Positions 11,221 to 23,480 of a DNA stretch of 64,000 nucleotides are shown here, in pieces. Below the pieces are notes generated by a model. The model searched no databases and had not been told where the DNA came from. It saw only the letters and a list, made by a program, of their open reading frames with translations. The position numbers were made by a program, and so were the translations under genes. Position 1 is the stretch's first letter, and the number at the start of each line of letters is the position of its first letter. Location of the stretch: positions 73,908,841 through 73,972,840 of the forward strand of contig OX388349.1 of NCBI GenBank assembly GCA_947579665.1, read 5' to 3'. The stretch is from Sympetrum striolatum (taxonomy: Eukaryota; Arthropoda; Insecta; Odonata; Libellulidae).

Positions 11221-12479
11221 TAAAATCGTAAATGCAAATCGTATTTGCTATTTGAATATAACTTTAAATAAAGTGTGTTGTCATTCAAATTATCTTTGGG
11301 TTCTTTCACTGATTAGTACATCTTATTAAAATACGTATTACGTTTTTATGCGTACATTTTTGGGATTGTCCGCGTATTGGAAATGCCAGGTCGTTGTAGA
11401 AAGCAGGCACGAAGTAATGTAGGCTTAAAAGAAGATCCTGGCAGAACTCCTCTTTTAATCTTACTTATTGATAAATTAAATTTAACAGGCCACGGACCAC
11501 AATTTACCTCAGCAGTACAATCCGTTTCTATACCCGAATCGAAATATTCCATCCCGAATGTTCAGCTAACATACTCCCCAAAGCGCGCTAGAAAAGGATG
11601 GAAAGAGTGGTTCGGTGTGACCCTGGATGACGAGGGTTAAAAGGAGTTCCTCCCAAGGATTCATTAGGGCGATAACGAGGAATGGGGAGAGCGATAAATA
11701 TTCGGAGGGCCTTCGACAGAGAGGGGGACATTTCTATCGCTCGAATCTTTAAATAGTTCGGGGATCATCCAGCGATGAGAGGCGTTCCCATGACTTCCTG
11801 GTCCAAGATGGAGATTATAAATAAACCTGGTAATCTTAATTAAGCTCTATAAAGCTCTCTCCAGTGAGTTATAATGTTGATTTGACTGTATTTACTTGTT
11901 CTATAAGAGGATTAAACCAATTCCATAAAAGAAAATTTGTGAGAAACGTGCTGAAATACTCGAAATCGAAACGAAAGTTTCTTCAGTTCTTCTGAACAGA
12001 AAGTTATTTCAGACAAAAATTCTGATCTGATGCTAAGACATACATTCCGAAAGTCACAGAATCAGCACAAGTCCAAGCTAAACGTACTTAACTACATTTT
12101 AAGCGATTATTTAAAAAGAAAGGTAAGTAGCATTTTCAGTAGCAGTGATTCAGTACTTTTTTGACAAAAATGTGAGAACCACTATCACATGCGATAACAT
12201 TTTAATCGATTATTATTGTTAGCAATATTAAATCTCTATTTTATTAAGTTACCAATAACGATTTGAAGGCATTACTTTTCTATCGAATATTGTAATTTTT
12301 AGTAACCAATAAGTTTAAAATAGGTAGATCTTCACCAGGAATGTCCTCAACACTGCTTCAAAACGAAACTTTTTCTTTGACCAGAACCTGCGCTTATGTA
12401 TCCCAGAATTCTAGCGGAATTTCTTTCCCGGATTATGAATGGAGTCAGTATATTAGTATAAGCAACTGAAGTTTTATAT
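11221..12479. other. Unannotated stretch
   Basis: The interval 11377-11640 is open on both strands (87 and 68 codons), with somewhat higher GC than its surroundings. Neither frame shows a domain I know. Confidence 0.45.
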
Positions 12480-12694
12480 AAAAAATCTGATGTGGCCAGC
12501 ACATGACTTTCTCCATATATATAAGATGTAAATATTTAACTACCGCAATAATTTCGAACTCTATATTCCATCTAAACTTGGAATTTGAGTTATTAATATT
12601 ATATATTATCATTGATGCCAAAAACATGATAAATAATTTTTACGGGACATGATCGATGAAAAACGATGAAATTGGCCTTTCGCCCATAGAGCCC

Positions 12695-13518
12695 AGAGCG
12701 CCCACAAAGTACATAATCATTTTCTTCCGGTTTATCAGTATTTCACGAATAACTCCTAATCAACCGGTTATACAAAAATATGTTAAATACAAAAGTTATA
12801 GTAAATTATATTATCTAAAACTTTTATAAGGAATACAATATACCAATATATCATATTTATGGATATATTTTGAAAACCAGAAATGAGCTTTACACAACGT
12901 ACATAATCAGCAACTTCCGGTTTATCAGTATTTCATGGATAACTCCTAAACAATCAGTGATGCAAAAATATGTTTCATGCAAAAGTTATAGTAAAATAAA
13001 TTTTCTACAACATTTATAAATAATAGTATATACCTAAATATCATATTAATGGAGATATTTTGAAAACCGGAAATGAGCTTTGAAGAATGAAGCTCGACTT
13101 CCGGTGAGCCGATTTACTCCAAAAACTAATCAACTCTAACGAATGTAATAAAAGTACTATGTATGAAATTTGGTGTTGATCCGACAAATAGTTTTCATGT
13201 TAGAGCGCCCACAAAGTACATAATCATCTTCTTCCGGTTTATCAGTATTTCACGAATAACTCCTAATGAACCGGTGATACAAAAATATGTTAAATACAAA
13301 AGTTATAGTAAATTATACTATCTAAAACTTTTATAAGTAATACAATAGACGTATATATCATATTTATGGAGATATTTTGAAAACCGGAAATGAGCTTTAA
13401 TGAATAAAGCTCGACTTCCGGTTAACGGATTTACTCCAAAAACTAATCAACTCTGACAGCACACACAACAGTACTATATATGAAGTTTGGTATTGATACG
13501 ACTTTTAGTTTTCGAGTT
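12695..13518 (+). repeat. Tandem units in family X copy 2
   Basis: The first unit has lost about 110 bases, with its hairpin cut at GAGCTTT. The second and third keep the ACCGGAAATGAGCTT / AAGCTCGACTTCCGGT hairpin. Confidence 0.85.
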
Positions 13519-13531
13519 AGAACGCCCATTA

Positions 13532-13558
13532 TCACACACACACATACACACACACACA

Positions 13559-13595
<37 letters not shown>

Positions 13596-13596
13596 A
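13532..13596 (+). repeat. CA microsatellite
   Basis: A nearly uninterrupted CA run with a few TA and CTCA interruptions, at the same place as the shorter CA patch in family X copy 1. Confidence 0.95.
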
Positions 13597-13729
13597 CAGA
13601 CATCATTCCGAAAATGGTCAAAACGTGTTCTAGGGACCCCAAAACGTGTATTTCCGTTGAAATCTCGAAGTCGAATTTTTTCATGAAAACAATACTTTCT
13701 CTATACTTCGTATATGGAGAAAGTAAAAA

Positions 13730-15449
13730 TCGGCCAAACGGTAAAAACCCCATTTTTAAAGGTATCCTTAAGGAGAAATGAAAAACTGAGTAAAGTTGAA
13801 CTTGGAGGTATAAAATGAAGAAGTATGACACTATGACATACTATTTAATAATATTTTACGATGTTTGAATTTCAAATGCTGTAAACTCTTATTCTGTAGT
13901 TTCAGAAAAAGGTTGTGGATAACACACATACAAGAAAACCTCATTTTATGTATTATATTTGTGTTTCATCGTCAATTTTTCCATTCAGCTTTTAGTTTAA
14001 ATTGGCCCTGCGTAAACCTAATTATTATCCAAAGATATTCGGTGAAATAAATGAGTTATACATTTTACTTCTAACTCAGGATGTTACGTAGCAATAACAA
14101 TTACGAACCTTAAGAGAAAAATATTGAAGAAATGTATTTTCTTATAAATGCTAGTATTTTATGCATCAATATAGTACAACACGTTTGATAATCATTTACG
14201 TTTAATCAATTTTTTCTTAAGAATAAGAGACATTTTGACACAATGTAACAAATATTTGAAATTAGTAAAAGTTAGTTTCATTTCATTTTATAGTGGACAA
14301 GATACTAATACATGCGCGCAGAATACTTTGTGCTTCTAAGATATTGAAACCTTACTTAGTTATATGTCTATTTGCCTGTGTATAAACATGTTTTTTAAAT
14401 AAATTTATCGGAATTAATCTCCTTACGCTGATATTTGCTTTAGTTTCCTCTTTCATCATTCAACGTCATCAACCCTACAAACTATTTCTAAGATATTATC
14501 ACTGATTTTGATTTCCTCGCACTTCCTATTCATAAATTTGATAATTCATGCTAAACAATTTTAAAGCAAAATAACTGACAGATATTCAATATGTAACTTT
14601 GATCATCTATGAATTTCCTTATGTTTCATCTAATTCAATTTAAATACGGTTATTGATATTTGGCATTAACAGTTAAATATTTAAATTATATTCAATATCA
14701 ATTTTTAACTGCTTACAATCAATTTCAATCCGAATTTAACAGTTTAAGACTTTCAATTTGCGGAATGGACGAAGAAAATTAACTAAAAGCATTCTTTGTT
14801 TAATCGTAGTACTTCAGCGTTAGATTAAAATTAGTTTCACACGTACATTTCGAAAAACGTAATTTAACGTGTATCCATTTAACTCTCTTCTTAAATTCGT
14901 TGGACCATCCCAAACCTGAAGTTAAGTGCTATAAACCAAAAGTAAAGTAAGATAGTTATGATTGTAGGAATAAAGGTCCTTCCTTAGTCGTCGAATCAAT
15001 TCCATTTCAAACGGACGTAAAGGAAATTTGTGGTGATATTGATCCCAGACGAATACTCGAGGATTTTATAAGCGATTCTCTCCTTGCCTTAATCTCTATC
15101 TCTCCAGCATCCACTCGATTCCGAAGGGATGGACCAAAAGAGAGCAACTTTTCATTTCAATGGTTTTCCGAAGGCGTTACCCAACGAACTTTTTTTTATT
15201 TCCATGAGGGTAAGAAAAGAGTGTATAATTTTTCGGCAGTCCCTTCTCTCATTCTTCCGACCCACCGACTTCTCTCATTTCCACAAGGGGAAAGAAAAGG
15301 TCTGCAGCAGAGACTTTTGGGATCGACAATTGTGCAGGAAGAAGTTGGCTTTTGTAATTACTTCCCGCTTTAGACGTCCTTTCACCTGCATAGAGAATAT
15401 CACTTGTATACTTATCCACATATGCATGTAAACGATGATCTCTCTTTTA
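13730..15449. other. Unannotated stretch
   Basis: AT-rich in the first part, more mixed after 15000. The open frames at 15129-15431 (100 codons) and 15275-15493 have no recognisable domain. Confidence 0.5.
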
Positions 15450-15890
15450 GTGTATGACAGATGCCCAACGGTTGTCGATTCTTCCCGCAACATGGCCGGC
15501 CCACCTCCATTTTAGTGATCTTACCTTGTCTATGATGTCTGTCACTCCAGACATCATCCTCAACCAGGTCTTTCGTTTCCTGTCTCTTCTTGTGATTCCC
15601 AGCATACAGCGTTACTTCTCCTTTTGCTGTCACCGGTTTATTATACCATTTAACACCCAAGTGTCACATCTTTAGACCAAGACAGGTGCAATGCAAGACC
15701 ATTGTCTTCAAAACCATCGGCATTCTTGACTGTGGAATGTGCGAAGTCGCAGGAGATCCATCGAAGTTTCATTCTTCAGTATATTTCGTCAATCCTGTTT
15801 TTCTCTGCCGTTGCTACCCGCTGTCCTAGGTAACTGTATTCTGAACAAACATCCAAAGGTCTCTCCTGTAGTCTGACTGGATCTTGGGGT
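15450..15890 (-). pseudogene. RTE-like LINE reverse transcriptase, C-terminal relic
   Basis: Minus-strand translation gives EYSYLGQRVATAEKNRIDEI (around 15800-15860), then MPMVLKTMVLHC, then MLGITRRDRKRKTWLRMMSG and SLKWRWAGHVAGRIDNRW (down to about 15455). These are the ordered C-terminal blocks of RTE-type endonuclease-reverse transcriptases: 'YLGQ', 'LK.KV....LPVLTYG', 'RAMER.MLGI.RRDR.RN' and 'KWRWAGH.AR..D.RW'. The blocks lie in different frames with internal stops, so there are at least two frameshifts. No stop-to-tail or 3' UTR is visible past 15450, and the catalytic core upstream is missing. Confidence 0.8.
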
Positions 15891-18564
15891 GGTTAGTTAG
15901 TATATGCATTTGTACTTTGGTTGCCTATTGTCATGATTTGAAATAGATTCGTTTCAGGAAAGAGTGAATTTGAAGAAATGTTGTTTGATTATTTACCCGA
16001 CTACTCGGTTATCCAAAAAATTAATATAAGAATGCATAAAAGAACGCATTTTATTTTGATTACTCAAGAGTCCCTTAAGATAATAAGATTACTTCCATAC
16101 GAGAATAATTCTTGCCGGGTACAATTAAATCTATGAGCACTACTCGCAATGTAAACTTCAGTGCTACTCTTTGGTGAAGAATATTATTAATTTCCCATTC
16201 AATCTGAAATCCTAATGCTAGTCAGAAAGAAGAGCACACCAAAGGGAAATTCAATCAGAGCCACAAATTGCTTGTCAAGCAGGTAAAGGAGGTTTTAGTG
16301 GGAATCCTTTCCTTCCTAGGGCACATATCAGATTATTATACACAAGCATAGTATTATATTACCATTATTATGTAACAATCACGTTCTTTTGACACATATC
16401 CTCTTCTTTGCAATATCTCCACGAGTGAAAATAACATAATTTGCCTTTTCCTTTAACAGGAACAAAATTGATGTAGCCGATAATATTTTAAGGATTACGG
16501 TCATACAAATTGCAGAAGCGCTAACGAGAAAATCCCTTGCAGTCGAGTGAGGCCCTCCAAATAGGTTCTGAGGTGAAGAAGGATATAAAAGGAGGCGATT
16601 GGGAGACGGCCAAATGCTCCGCTTCTGATTGCAACGTGCTAATTAAAATTGTCTCAATCGAGGAGAGGAGTCATTTTCGACTCCCGACCAATCGCAGAAG
16701 GAGTTCCAATCCGATCCACGGCTTTAATTAAATTATTGGAATTCTGTAGAAAGATTCTCGTTTCAAATCCACACCGCAATCGCCGCTGCTGAGCTGCGCA
16801 TCTCTGGCGATGCACTTTGATTGCTCATGGTTAATCGGTAATAATAGTAACTTATAATAGTAATTCATTAATGAATCCGAAATGGTTTCGAAAACGGTGG
16901 ATCGAAATATGGACGATTATTCGGAACAGAAAAATCTATCCTCGTTACGACCCAGCCAGTTACTATCTGACAAACTACATCAGTGTTTCATCTCCCAACT
17001 TCTGCAATATCGTATGAATTTCACCCGTAAACTCAAGACTATTTCTAGAATAAATTTTGGCAGGGTTTAGAGCATAAAAAGATGGTGATACGAGTACAAA
17101 AGTAAAGCTTGGGCTCAAGTAAAACTTATAAAAGGTCAATTGAAGTAATTAGAAGCACTTAAGCATCAACTTTTCATTAATAAACTAGATCCTTGATAAT
17201 GACTGTAAAAATCACTGTAAAGAAATCACACCTGATTAGTTTTGACCTGTTATTAAATGACGCTGCGATTTATTCAAATTGGGAAAATGAGAAGTTGTTG
17301 AGTCTAAAATTAAAGCATAGGAGATAGATTTAGAACAGGTGATAGTTTATAACTAATAAATTTACTATACGATAAATATAGAGAGTGTAATGCATTGCAG
17401 AGGTGAACTGACGTATAAACGAACAATTACTTTCATATCCGAGTGTTACACCTCCATATTGCCGAAGAGCAACAAAAGTTACAAAATTAGAGACTACTTT
17501 CGAAGAGGTTTTCTTGGAAATATTATTTCACATCATTTATCATAAAACACCTGAAAAATTAATTTTCATGTCACAGTTCAACATTAAGACTTTATGTTGA
17601 CATTTTATTTCCCAAGACGCCATGAAAAATGTCTCTATTTTGACCTCATATCGATGTTCCTATGTTGCGTCTAAATGAAAAATGAGTCTAAATAAAAAAA
17701 CTTTTCTATTAAGCAAACTGTGTTTGTAACAAATTTTAAAAAGAATATAAGAATAAAAGAAAATATAACTAAAAATTGATTTGAACATTTTATGTTATCT
17801 AATTTTGCAATTCTATGGATTGCGCCTTCAATGTTTGATCTGAACAGGGTTCTAAATTTGTCATTTCGTTTCATTTCACTACGTTCCAAAGATAAGTGAA
17901 CATTATATGAAAATGTACCATTGAAATTGAGTAAGAGAATAATACAAATTATATTTTCCTTCCGATTTGTAATTTATTCCAGCAAGAGCTTAAAGAAGTC
18001 CGTCTGTCTCTCTGGATATTTTCATCTACAAGGAATCAAGATAACACAAAAAGATCAATTTCAGTTTATATGAGTTCTGGATTCAATTTTTTTCTCAAGC
18101 CTTCGGAGTAGCATCAATAAAGATAATCATGAAGTTCGTTTTAAAATAGAAAAAAGGTATGAAAAAAATTTGAAAGAATTTGAATACAGAAATAGTGCAG
18201 TACTTTCGAAAATTTAGAAGCATTCATGATCCGTTTTTAGTCGCTTCGGAAATAATGGCTTCGAATTCAAATCGAGGAACCTGCCGTTGAGTAAGAGCCA
18301 TATTTTGTAATGGCGAATCAATTAATAGATGAATACACTCAATTGATCGTGAATCACACATTCTGTTGACGACGTCTTATAAACGCTGAGCCCGTGGATA
18401 TGGTATTTCTTCGCATGTCATTAAGATCTTTAGACAGTATAATGTCCACGCATAAGCTCGAATATTTACTTCTCTCTTCTTGATAAATCAAAAATATTGC
18501 TCTAATTTTGAATTTTAGACCAATTTACATGCGTTATGTTTTTGTCGTTACTTCCAGCATTTCT
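15891..18564. other. Unannotated stretch
   Basis: No feature is supported. The segment 16510-16760 is less AT-rich than its surroundings but has no recognisable coding content. Confidence 0.5.
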
Positions 18565-18625
18565 CATCTACATCTACATTAATACCCTACAAGCCGCCTT
18601 TCGGCGTGTGGCAGGGGGTTTAATC
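18565..18625 (+). repeat. TCTACA-tailed repeat fragment, copy 1
   Basis: CATCTACATCTACATT followed by ACCCTACAAGCCGCCTTTC and GGCGTGTGGCAGGGGGT. An inverted copy lies at 34609-34666. Ends of this kind, with a short TCTACA repeat next to a GC-rich block, are common in insect genomes. Confidence 0.75.
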
Positions 18626-21204
18626 ATGAGATTCCATGGGATGGCCGTTAAGGAATCAATGGTAGCAAATTGTCACCTTCTGTTACTGAATTAGAAACAA
18701 AACATATTTTATTTAAAATCTTGATTATGAGTATTCTTTTTTTAGTAAAAATTAAATTCCCCTAAATATTAAAGTTCATGTTACGCCTGGATATCAACGC
18801 TTAGCTAGTCCAGCCGTTGATTAAAAAGTAGGCTCGATCCTTCGCTATCAATTTCAGCACAACTAAATGACATTCCCAAGACAAACAATGATTACTGAGT
18901 ATCATCACGGCATCTGATCTGTCAGCATTACTTCCAGAAAGTGTGACCCAAAGATAAATCGCTACGCGGAGTCGCGAAAGGGCAAATATTTGCTCGAGAC
19001 AAAGATTTCGAAGAATAAAATAGAAGGGGAGAGAGCAAATGAATGGTAGGAGTGAATGAGAAAAAGTTGAAGGAAGATCTACATAATGAGAAAAAAATGA
19101 ATTCTGGAAAAGGCGCCTAATAAGATAGGATCAAGAGGTGAAAAGTTCTCGACTTGGAAAGTTAGGGAAGAAGAAACCAATCGAACAGGGTTCTTTGAGA
19201 GTTGAAGATAAATCACTTAGAGGCTCATACCGTTTCGAGCATAAGAGAGTTAATGTACTAAAAGTGACAGTATTGTTGAGTACTATCTAATAATTAAATG
19301 GTTGTAAAAGATCGTAAATAATCGAGTCTCTAAGATAACTTCTGATATACCGAAGAGTTATACCAAGAGAAGACATATTTCAGATGTGAATAATCATTCG
19401 TTGAATTCGAAAATACTTTAAACAAAATCAAATGGAATTTTAGTTTTTTTTAAGCTACGTTAAACGAGTATCTAGCATTACGTATAATTTTGACTCATGA
19501 TTAAGTATGAAATTAATTAATTTTTTTAATTAAAAATTCAAATTTTGCTGTTCGGCTCAAGAAAACTTTCGCCGTGATATCTGTTGGAAGCCTATTGATT
19601 CAATCATTCACCATATAAACTTTAATTTGTGAGCATATTCTCGATTTTGTGCCTGTGTCAATAACATGATATATTTGAGGTCCCATTGCAAAATGAGCAA
19701 AATATCCTAAAATTTGCTTTCATAGGTTACAAACTAAAATATTATAGAATAAAACAATGAACTCATACATCCGGTCTAAAGTAGTTTCAAAGAATCAAGA
19801 AAACAAACTTTTTCTATAGAATTCCAGACTGTGATTTCAAAAGTATTCCATTGATAAATTTGGTCTAAATTTTCTTCCATTTTCAGGAAAACTTTCCTGT
19901 TTCGCAATTGTTCCGTAAGGTACTTTTTTAATACAGATAGTTAATAACACTAATATTTGTAGAGACAAGTAAGAGGAAGAGCAATTTGATAAGTGATTTC
20001 ACTGAAAAATTTCGATGTAAATATCTCTAAAAATATTACCTTCCTTCGCTGGAAACACTGGTTAATCCAAAGACTATTTCTGATCATGGAAATATGATCA
20101 AAGGGTGCAAACAGTAGAGTATGTACCAGAGCGAGAGAATTAAGCCTCCAAAAATGCTGTTTGAAAACATATTAGTAATTTGTGTTCTAGATAACGAAGA
20201 TGTACTTATATGCTATAAGTGGGAAATAATGTGTGATGCTCTTCAGTAACGAAACACTACATAAGTGATTATCTGGCTATAATTAACCACTAAAAATACA
20301 GCATAACTAATGCTGAATCAAAAAGTAAGTTATAAGGATGTTTGTAGAGACAGAAATATTGACACGACAGCCATCAAGTGATGCAGCCTCACCTAAAGAT
20401 ATTTGAAGCCAATTCAAATCAGGTTTCTATCTATTTCAAATTATATTTTTTTAATTCAAAGTTAAAATGAATCACATTCTTTACAGCATGAGAACCCATG
20501 GACGAATGTATAGATGCAATCGTAAGGCTATCGAAAGGTGCGATCTGATGAATTGGGGTTGGAAGAGAAGTGCTTTCGCCGCCTTCCCTTAATTGCGCCC
20601 AAGTCAAATTTACGGCTTTTTCTCCCGTTACGATGCATTTGAACCTTTTAACCGCAAAATTTAAATTTTCTGAAACATTAATGTGCTTTTAAAAATCGAA
20701 CTTGTAATGACGCCGCTAGCGAAATTTTCCGCCAAAAAGATTTTTTCGGCGGTGTCTTTCTCAGCTACTCAGCTAACGAAAATAGGGAAAAATACACATA
20801 CATAAGACGAGGAAATAACCATCGCAGAAAATATATTGCAAGAAATCCTCGGTGTGGGTTCGTTTCGTCGAATTGCAAAAGTTAAAAGTCAACCGGTTCT
20901 GTTGCTCTACTTTAGTACAAATGTTTTTAAAGTTATTTTTCACGTCATTATAACAGTTTTGAATAAAAAAACCAATTTGGAAGAATGAAAAAAGGAAAAC
21001 CTGTAGTAAGTGGCCAATTATTATAAAATAGACGTAAATAATGATATAAATAAAATTTAGTCACAGACTTGAACATTATTAAGAGGTAAGGTTCCCCAGA
21101 TTGACGTATTTTAATTTTTGTATTGGTCTGGGGTTCAATCCCTGGCGATTTAAACCGTTCACTCATAAAATTCACGAAGGTTTGTTTTCATCATTTAAGG
21201 GTTC
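18626..21204. other. Unannotated AT-rich stretch
   Basis: No gene is recognised. A B-box-like GGGGTTCAATCCCTGGCG lies at 21129-21146 on the plus strand, without a matching A box. Confidence 0.5.
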
Positions 21205-21206
21205 TA

Positions 21207-21355
21207 CGAGGGTCGTTCAATAAGTCCTTAGAAAAAGACGGAAAAACACTTTTTTTTGGGATATTTTTTTTTATTTCTCGACATAATCTCCTTTCAGCTC
21301 TATACATTTTTCTAAACGTTTTTTAAAAATTTTTATGCCGTCCGAAAATAGGATT
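21207..21355 (+). repeat. mariner left TIR
   Basis: About 149 bases, inverted match to 22349-22498 with scattered mismatches and short indels. It contains an inverted copy of the last about 28 codons of the transposase, because the right TIR overlaps the coding end. Confidence 0.9.
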
Positions 21356-21385
21356 GATGTGAACAACTTTTGTTTGTTTATAACA

Positions 21386-22434
21386 ATGGAGAAAAATGAG
21401 TTTCGGACTGTGATTAAACATTTGTATTTGAAAGGTTTAACGCCTAAAGAAATCAAAGATGAGTTGGATGCAGTTCATGGCACATCTGCTCCTGTGTTTG
21501 CAACTGTTTACAATTGGATGAATGAGTTTAAACGTAGCCGTTCATCCACAAAAGATGAATATCGTTCGGGACACCCAGAGGAAGTGACTACTTCCAAAAC
21601 GATCGAAAAAATCCACGATATGATTTTGAGTGATCGACGGATTAAAGTGCGCGAAATAGTTGAGGCCACAGGCATATCGCAAGATACAGTCGATTCAATT
21701 TTGCATGAAAAACTGACTGTGAAAAAAATGTCTGCAAGATGGTTGCCGCGTTTACTCACAGAGTAGAATAAGCACAATCGTGTGGTCGATCTGAGGTTAT
21801 TTTGGCGCTCTTCCGTCGCAATCCTGCCGATTTTCTTCGTCGATACATAACTGTGGATGAAACCTGGATTCATTACTACACTCCAAAAACAAAGATACAG
21901 TCACAACAGTGGATTTTTAAGGGTGAAGTGGCTCCGAAGAAGACGAAAACGGTGGCATCGGCCGGCAAGGTGATGGCCACGGTCTTTTGGAATGCACACG
22001 GCATCATCTTTATTGATTATTTGGAAAAAGGAAAAACGATAACAGGGACGTATTATGCGTCATTATTGAACCGGTTGAGTGACGAAATCAAAGAAAAACG
22101 TCCACGTTTGAAGAGGAAAAAAATCCTTTTGCATCAGGACAATGTGCGTTTGCACACCTGTGCTGTTTCGATGGCCAAAATTATGGAATTAAACATCGAA
22201 TTGTTGTAAAATCCACCTTATTCACCAGATTTGGCTCCAAGTGACTATTTCATGTTACCGAATTAGAAAAAATGGCTTAGCGGACGACGGTTCACTTCCA
22301 ACGAGGAGATCATTAAGCAAACGAATGAGTATTTTGAAGAACTTCCAAAATCCTATTTTTCGGACGGCATAAAAATTTTTCAAAAACGTTTAGAAAAATG
22401 TATAGAGTTGAAAGGAGAGTATGTTGAGAAATAA
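21386..22434 (+). pseudogene. mariner transposase, D34D type, broken
   Basis: The start is the ATG giving MEKNEFRTVIKHLYLKGLTP. The N-terminal part holds the paired helix-turn-helix that binds the TIRs (including ATVYNWMNEFKRSR and KVREIVEATGISQDTV). The catalytic part shows VDETWIHYY (Asp at 21856-21858), LHQDNVRLHT (Asp at 22138-22140) and PYSPDLAPSDYF (Asp at 22243-22245). The second and third Asp codons are 35 apart, giving the D34D mariner signature, and all three catalytic Asp are present. The length of about 350 codons is normal. Damage: stop at 21764-21766 (TAG where Gln is likely), one missing base near 21790 that shifts the frame until the ALFRRNPADFLRR segment, stop at 22207-22209, and stop at 22264-22266. 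The frame ends in GEYVEK at 22432-22434. Likely reaction when intact: cut-and-paste transposition into TA. The TIR start resembles the irritans-type group, but that is a loose inference. Confidence 0.95.
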
Positions 22435-22498
22435 AAAAAAATTACCCCAAAAAAAGTGTTTTTCCATCTTTTTCTAAGGACTTATTGAACGACCCTCG
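22349..22498 (-). repeat. mariner right TIR
   Basis: Inverted match to the left TIR. The inner part encodes the last residues of the transposase (SYFSDGIKIFQKRLEK and onward). Confidence 0.9.
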
Positions 22499-22715
22499 TA
22501 TTTCTTCGGTAAATCAAATATGAAAAACCTCTATTAAGATTTGTTGCCGATTATGGATTTCGGCTTCAAATTATGAGATATTTGGTAAGATTCAAAATGG
22601 CTGTATTCGATTACCTGTCACAATGAACTAGAATGAGAGACGTTAGATTCTCTTCTACATAAAAGGACAATTTAATCTTACTTCTACTCCCCCGTTGAGA
22701 ATTGACGGACTCTTT

Positions 22716-22809
22716 AATTTTTTGATGCACTTCCCAGTAGAAAAGAAAATTCATAATAACGGAAGTGATTTCGAATTTTCTTTTCTACTGGGAAGTGCCT
22801 CAAAAATTC
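22716..22809. repeat. Near-perfect hairpin
   Basis: The inner arms (22727-22752 and 22773-22798) are perfectly complementary over 26 bases, from GCACTTCCCAGTAG inward to AAAATTC, around a 20-base loop. Pairing continues outward with a few mismatches for about 11 more bases. The hairpin lies about 220 bases right of the mariner element but is not part of it. Confidence 0.9.
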
Positions 22810-22944
22810 CCGAAGATTCCAGCAACGCATTCTTACTGTCCTTCATCGAATCCATGTTCATGACTGCTGTTCACATGCCGGGTAATGCATTTCTATCTTC
22901 TCGGGAAAGGCTTCATAGAAATATTTGAAATTTCCAATTTACTT

Positions 22945-23345
22945 TTCATAAGGGAGAATAACGACCACCTGATGTCGAACCCTTAACCCTTTTGCAAGAT
23001 GTGAATGCATTTAACGACTTGGTAGACAAAATAGTAATTTAATCCAAAGTTTAAAGTCAATATCATACCGGAAACGTCCTAAAACAAGATTCTGTTTGCC
23101 CGTTTACAATGTATGTCAGAATGTAAAAGGCGCTCTGGAATCGAACCAAAGACCATCAATAAAACAGTAAACTGCATATTTGAAATGTATTTATGACTTT
23201 TGTTCACTTGCCGGGTCGTATGTTTCCCTGCGATCGCGAAGAGATTTTAAAATATTCTTAAAAATCGCAGCAATGTATTTCAAAGTGGAGAACTTCGCAC
23301 CCACCTTGCGTCGAACTCACAAACGCATATTTGGAGACATTTCAT
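22945..23345 (+). repeat. SINE-like repeat cluster, family D, copy 2
   Basis: Contains the blocks shared with 9445-10069: CACCTGATGTCGAACCC, CTCTGGAATCGAACCAAAGA, AAAATATTCTTAAAAAT and GCACCCACCTTGCGTCGAAC. Two degenerate B-box motifs are visible on the minus strand. Confidence 0.5.
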
Positions 23346-23480
23346 AATTTATGTCCCTGCTATTTATGTATCTTAGTTTTCGTTTATTTCCTCCTCTTCA
23401 TAAATTCTGACATTAGTTCATGGCAATATTTCGGTGTGGACTTAAAATCCTCGTGTATTCAAATGAGAAAACGCATGAAT
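23346..23480 (+). repeat. Dispersed repeat shared with 28870-29035
   Basis: ATGTCCCTGCTATTTATGTA, CCTCCTCTTCATAAATTCTG and AAAATCCTCGTGTATTC recur in the same order at 28.9 kb. Confidence 0.65.

Larger units (their letters stand above)
12480..13729 (+). mobile_element. Family X element, copy 2
   Basis: Same architecture as copy 1. It has the TCTGATGTGGCCAGCACATG left segment, then a truncated unit (12695 to about 12893), a unit of about 306 bp (to 13201) and a full unit of 317 bp (13202-13518). An expanded CA microsatellite, the right segment and a terminal hairpin followed by an A run complete it. Copies 1 and 2 differ in unit number and microsatellite length. Confidence 0.7.
21207..22498 (+). 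mobile_element. mariner element with long TIRs (full length, defective)
   Basis: The 1292-bp element is bounded by TA on each side (21205-21206 and 22499-22500). It starts CGAGGGTCGTTCAATAAGTC and ends with the inverse. The ends are inverted repeats of about 150 bp with few mismatches, much longer than the roughly 30 bp usual in mariners, though long-TIR mariners are known. Between them lies one transposase gene in plus orientation. Both ends and the target duplication are intact, but the transposase is broken, so movement would need enzyme from elsewhere. Confidence 0.95.

Noticed and set aside
5915..13518. CRISPR-like array
   Set aside because: The repeats are long tandem units without short spacers, in eukaryotic repeat-rich sequence.
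14895..14930. Short match resembling the internal control region of 5S rRNA (CCCAAACCTGAAGTTAAG)
   Set aside because: Only about 20 bases resemble it, with no flanking stems or 120-base structure. Probably chance.
22695..22928. 77-codon open frame
   Set aside because: It spans the perfect hairpin, so the frame is largely a by-product of the palindrome.
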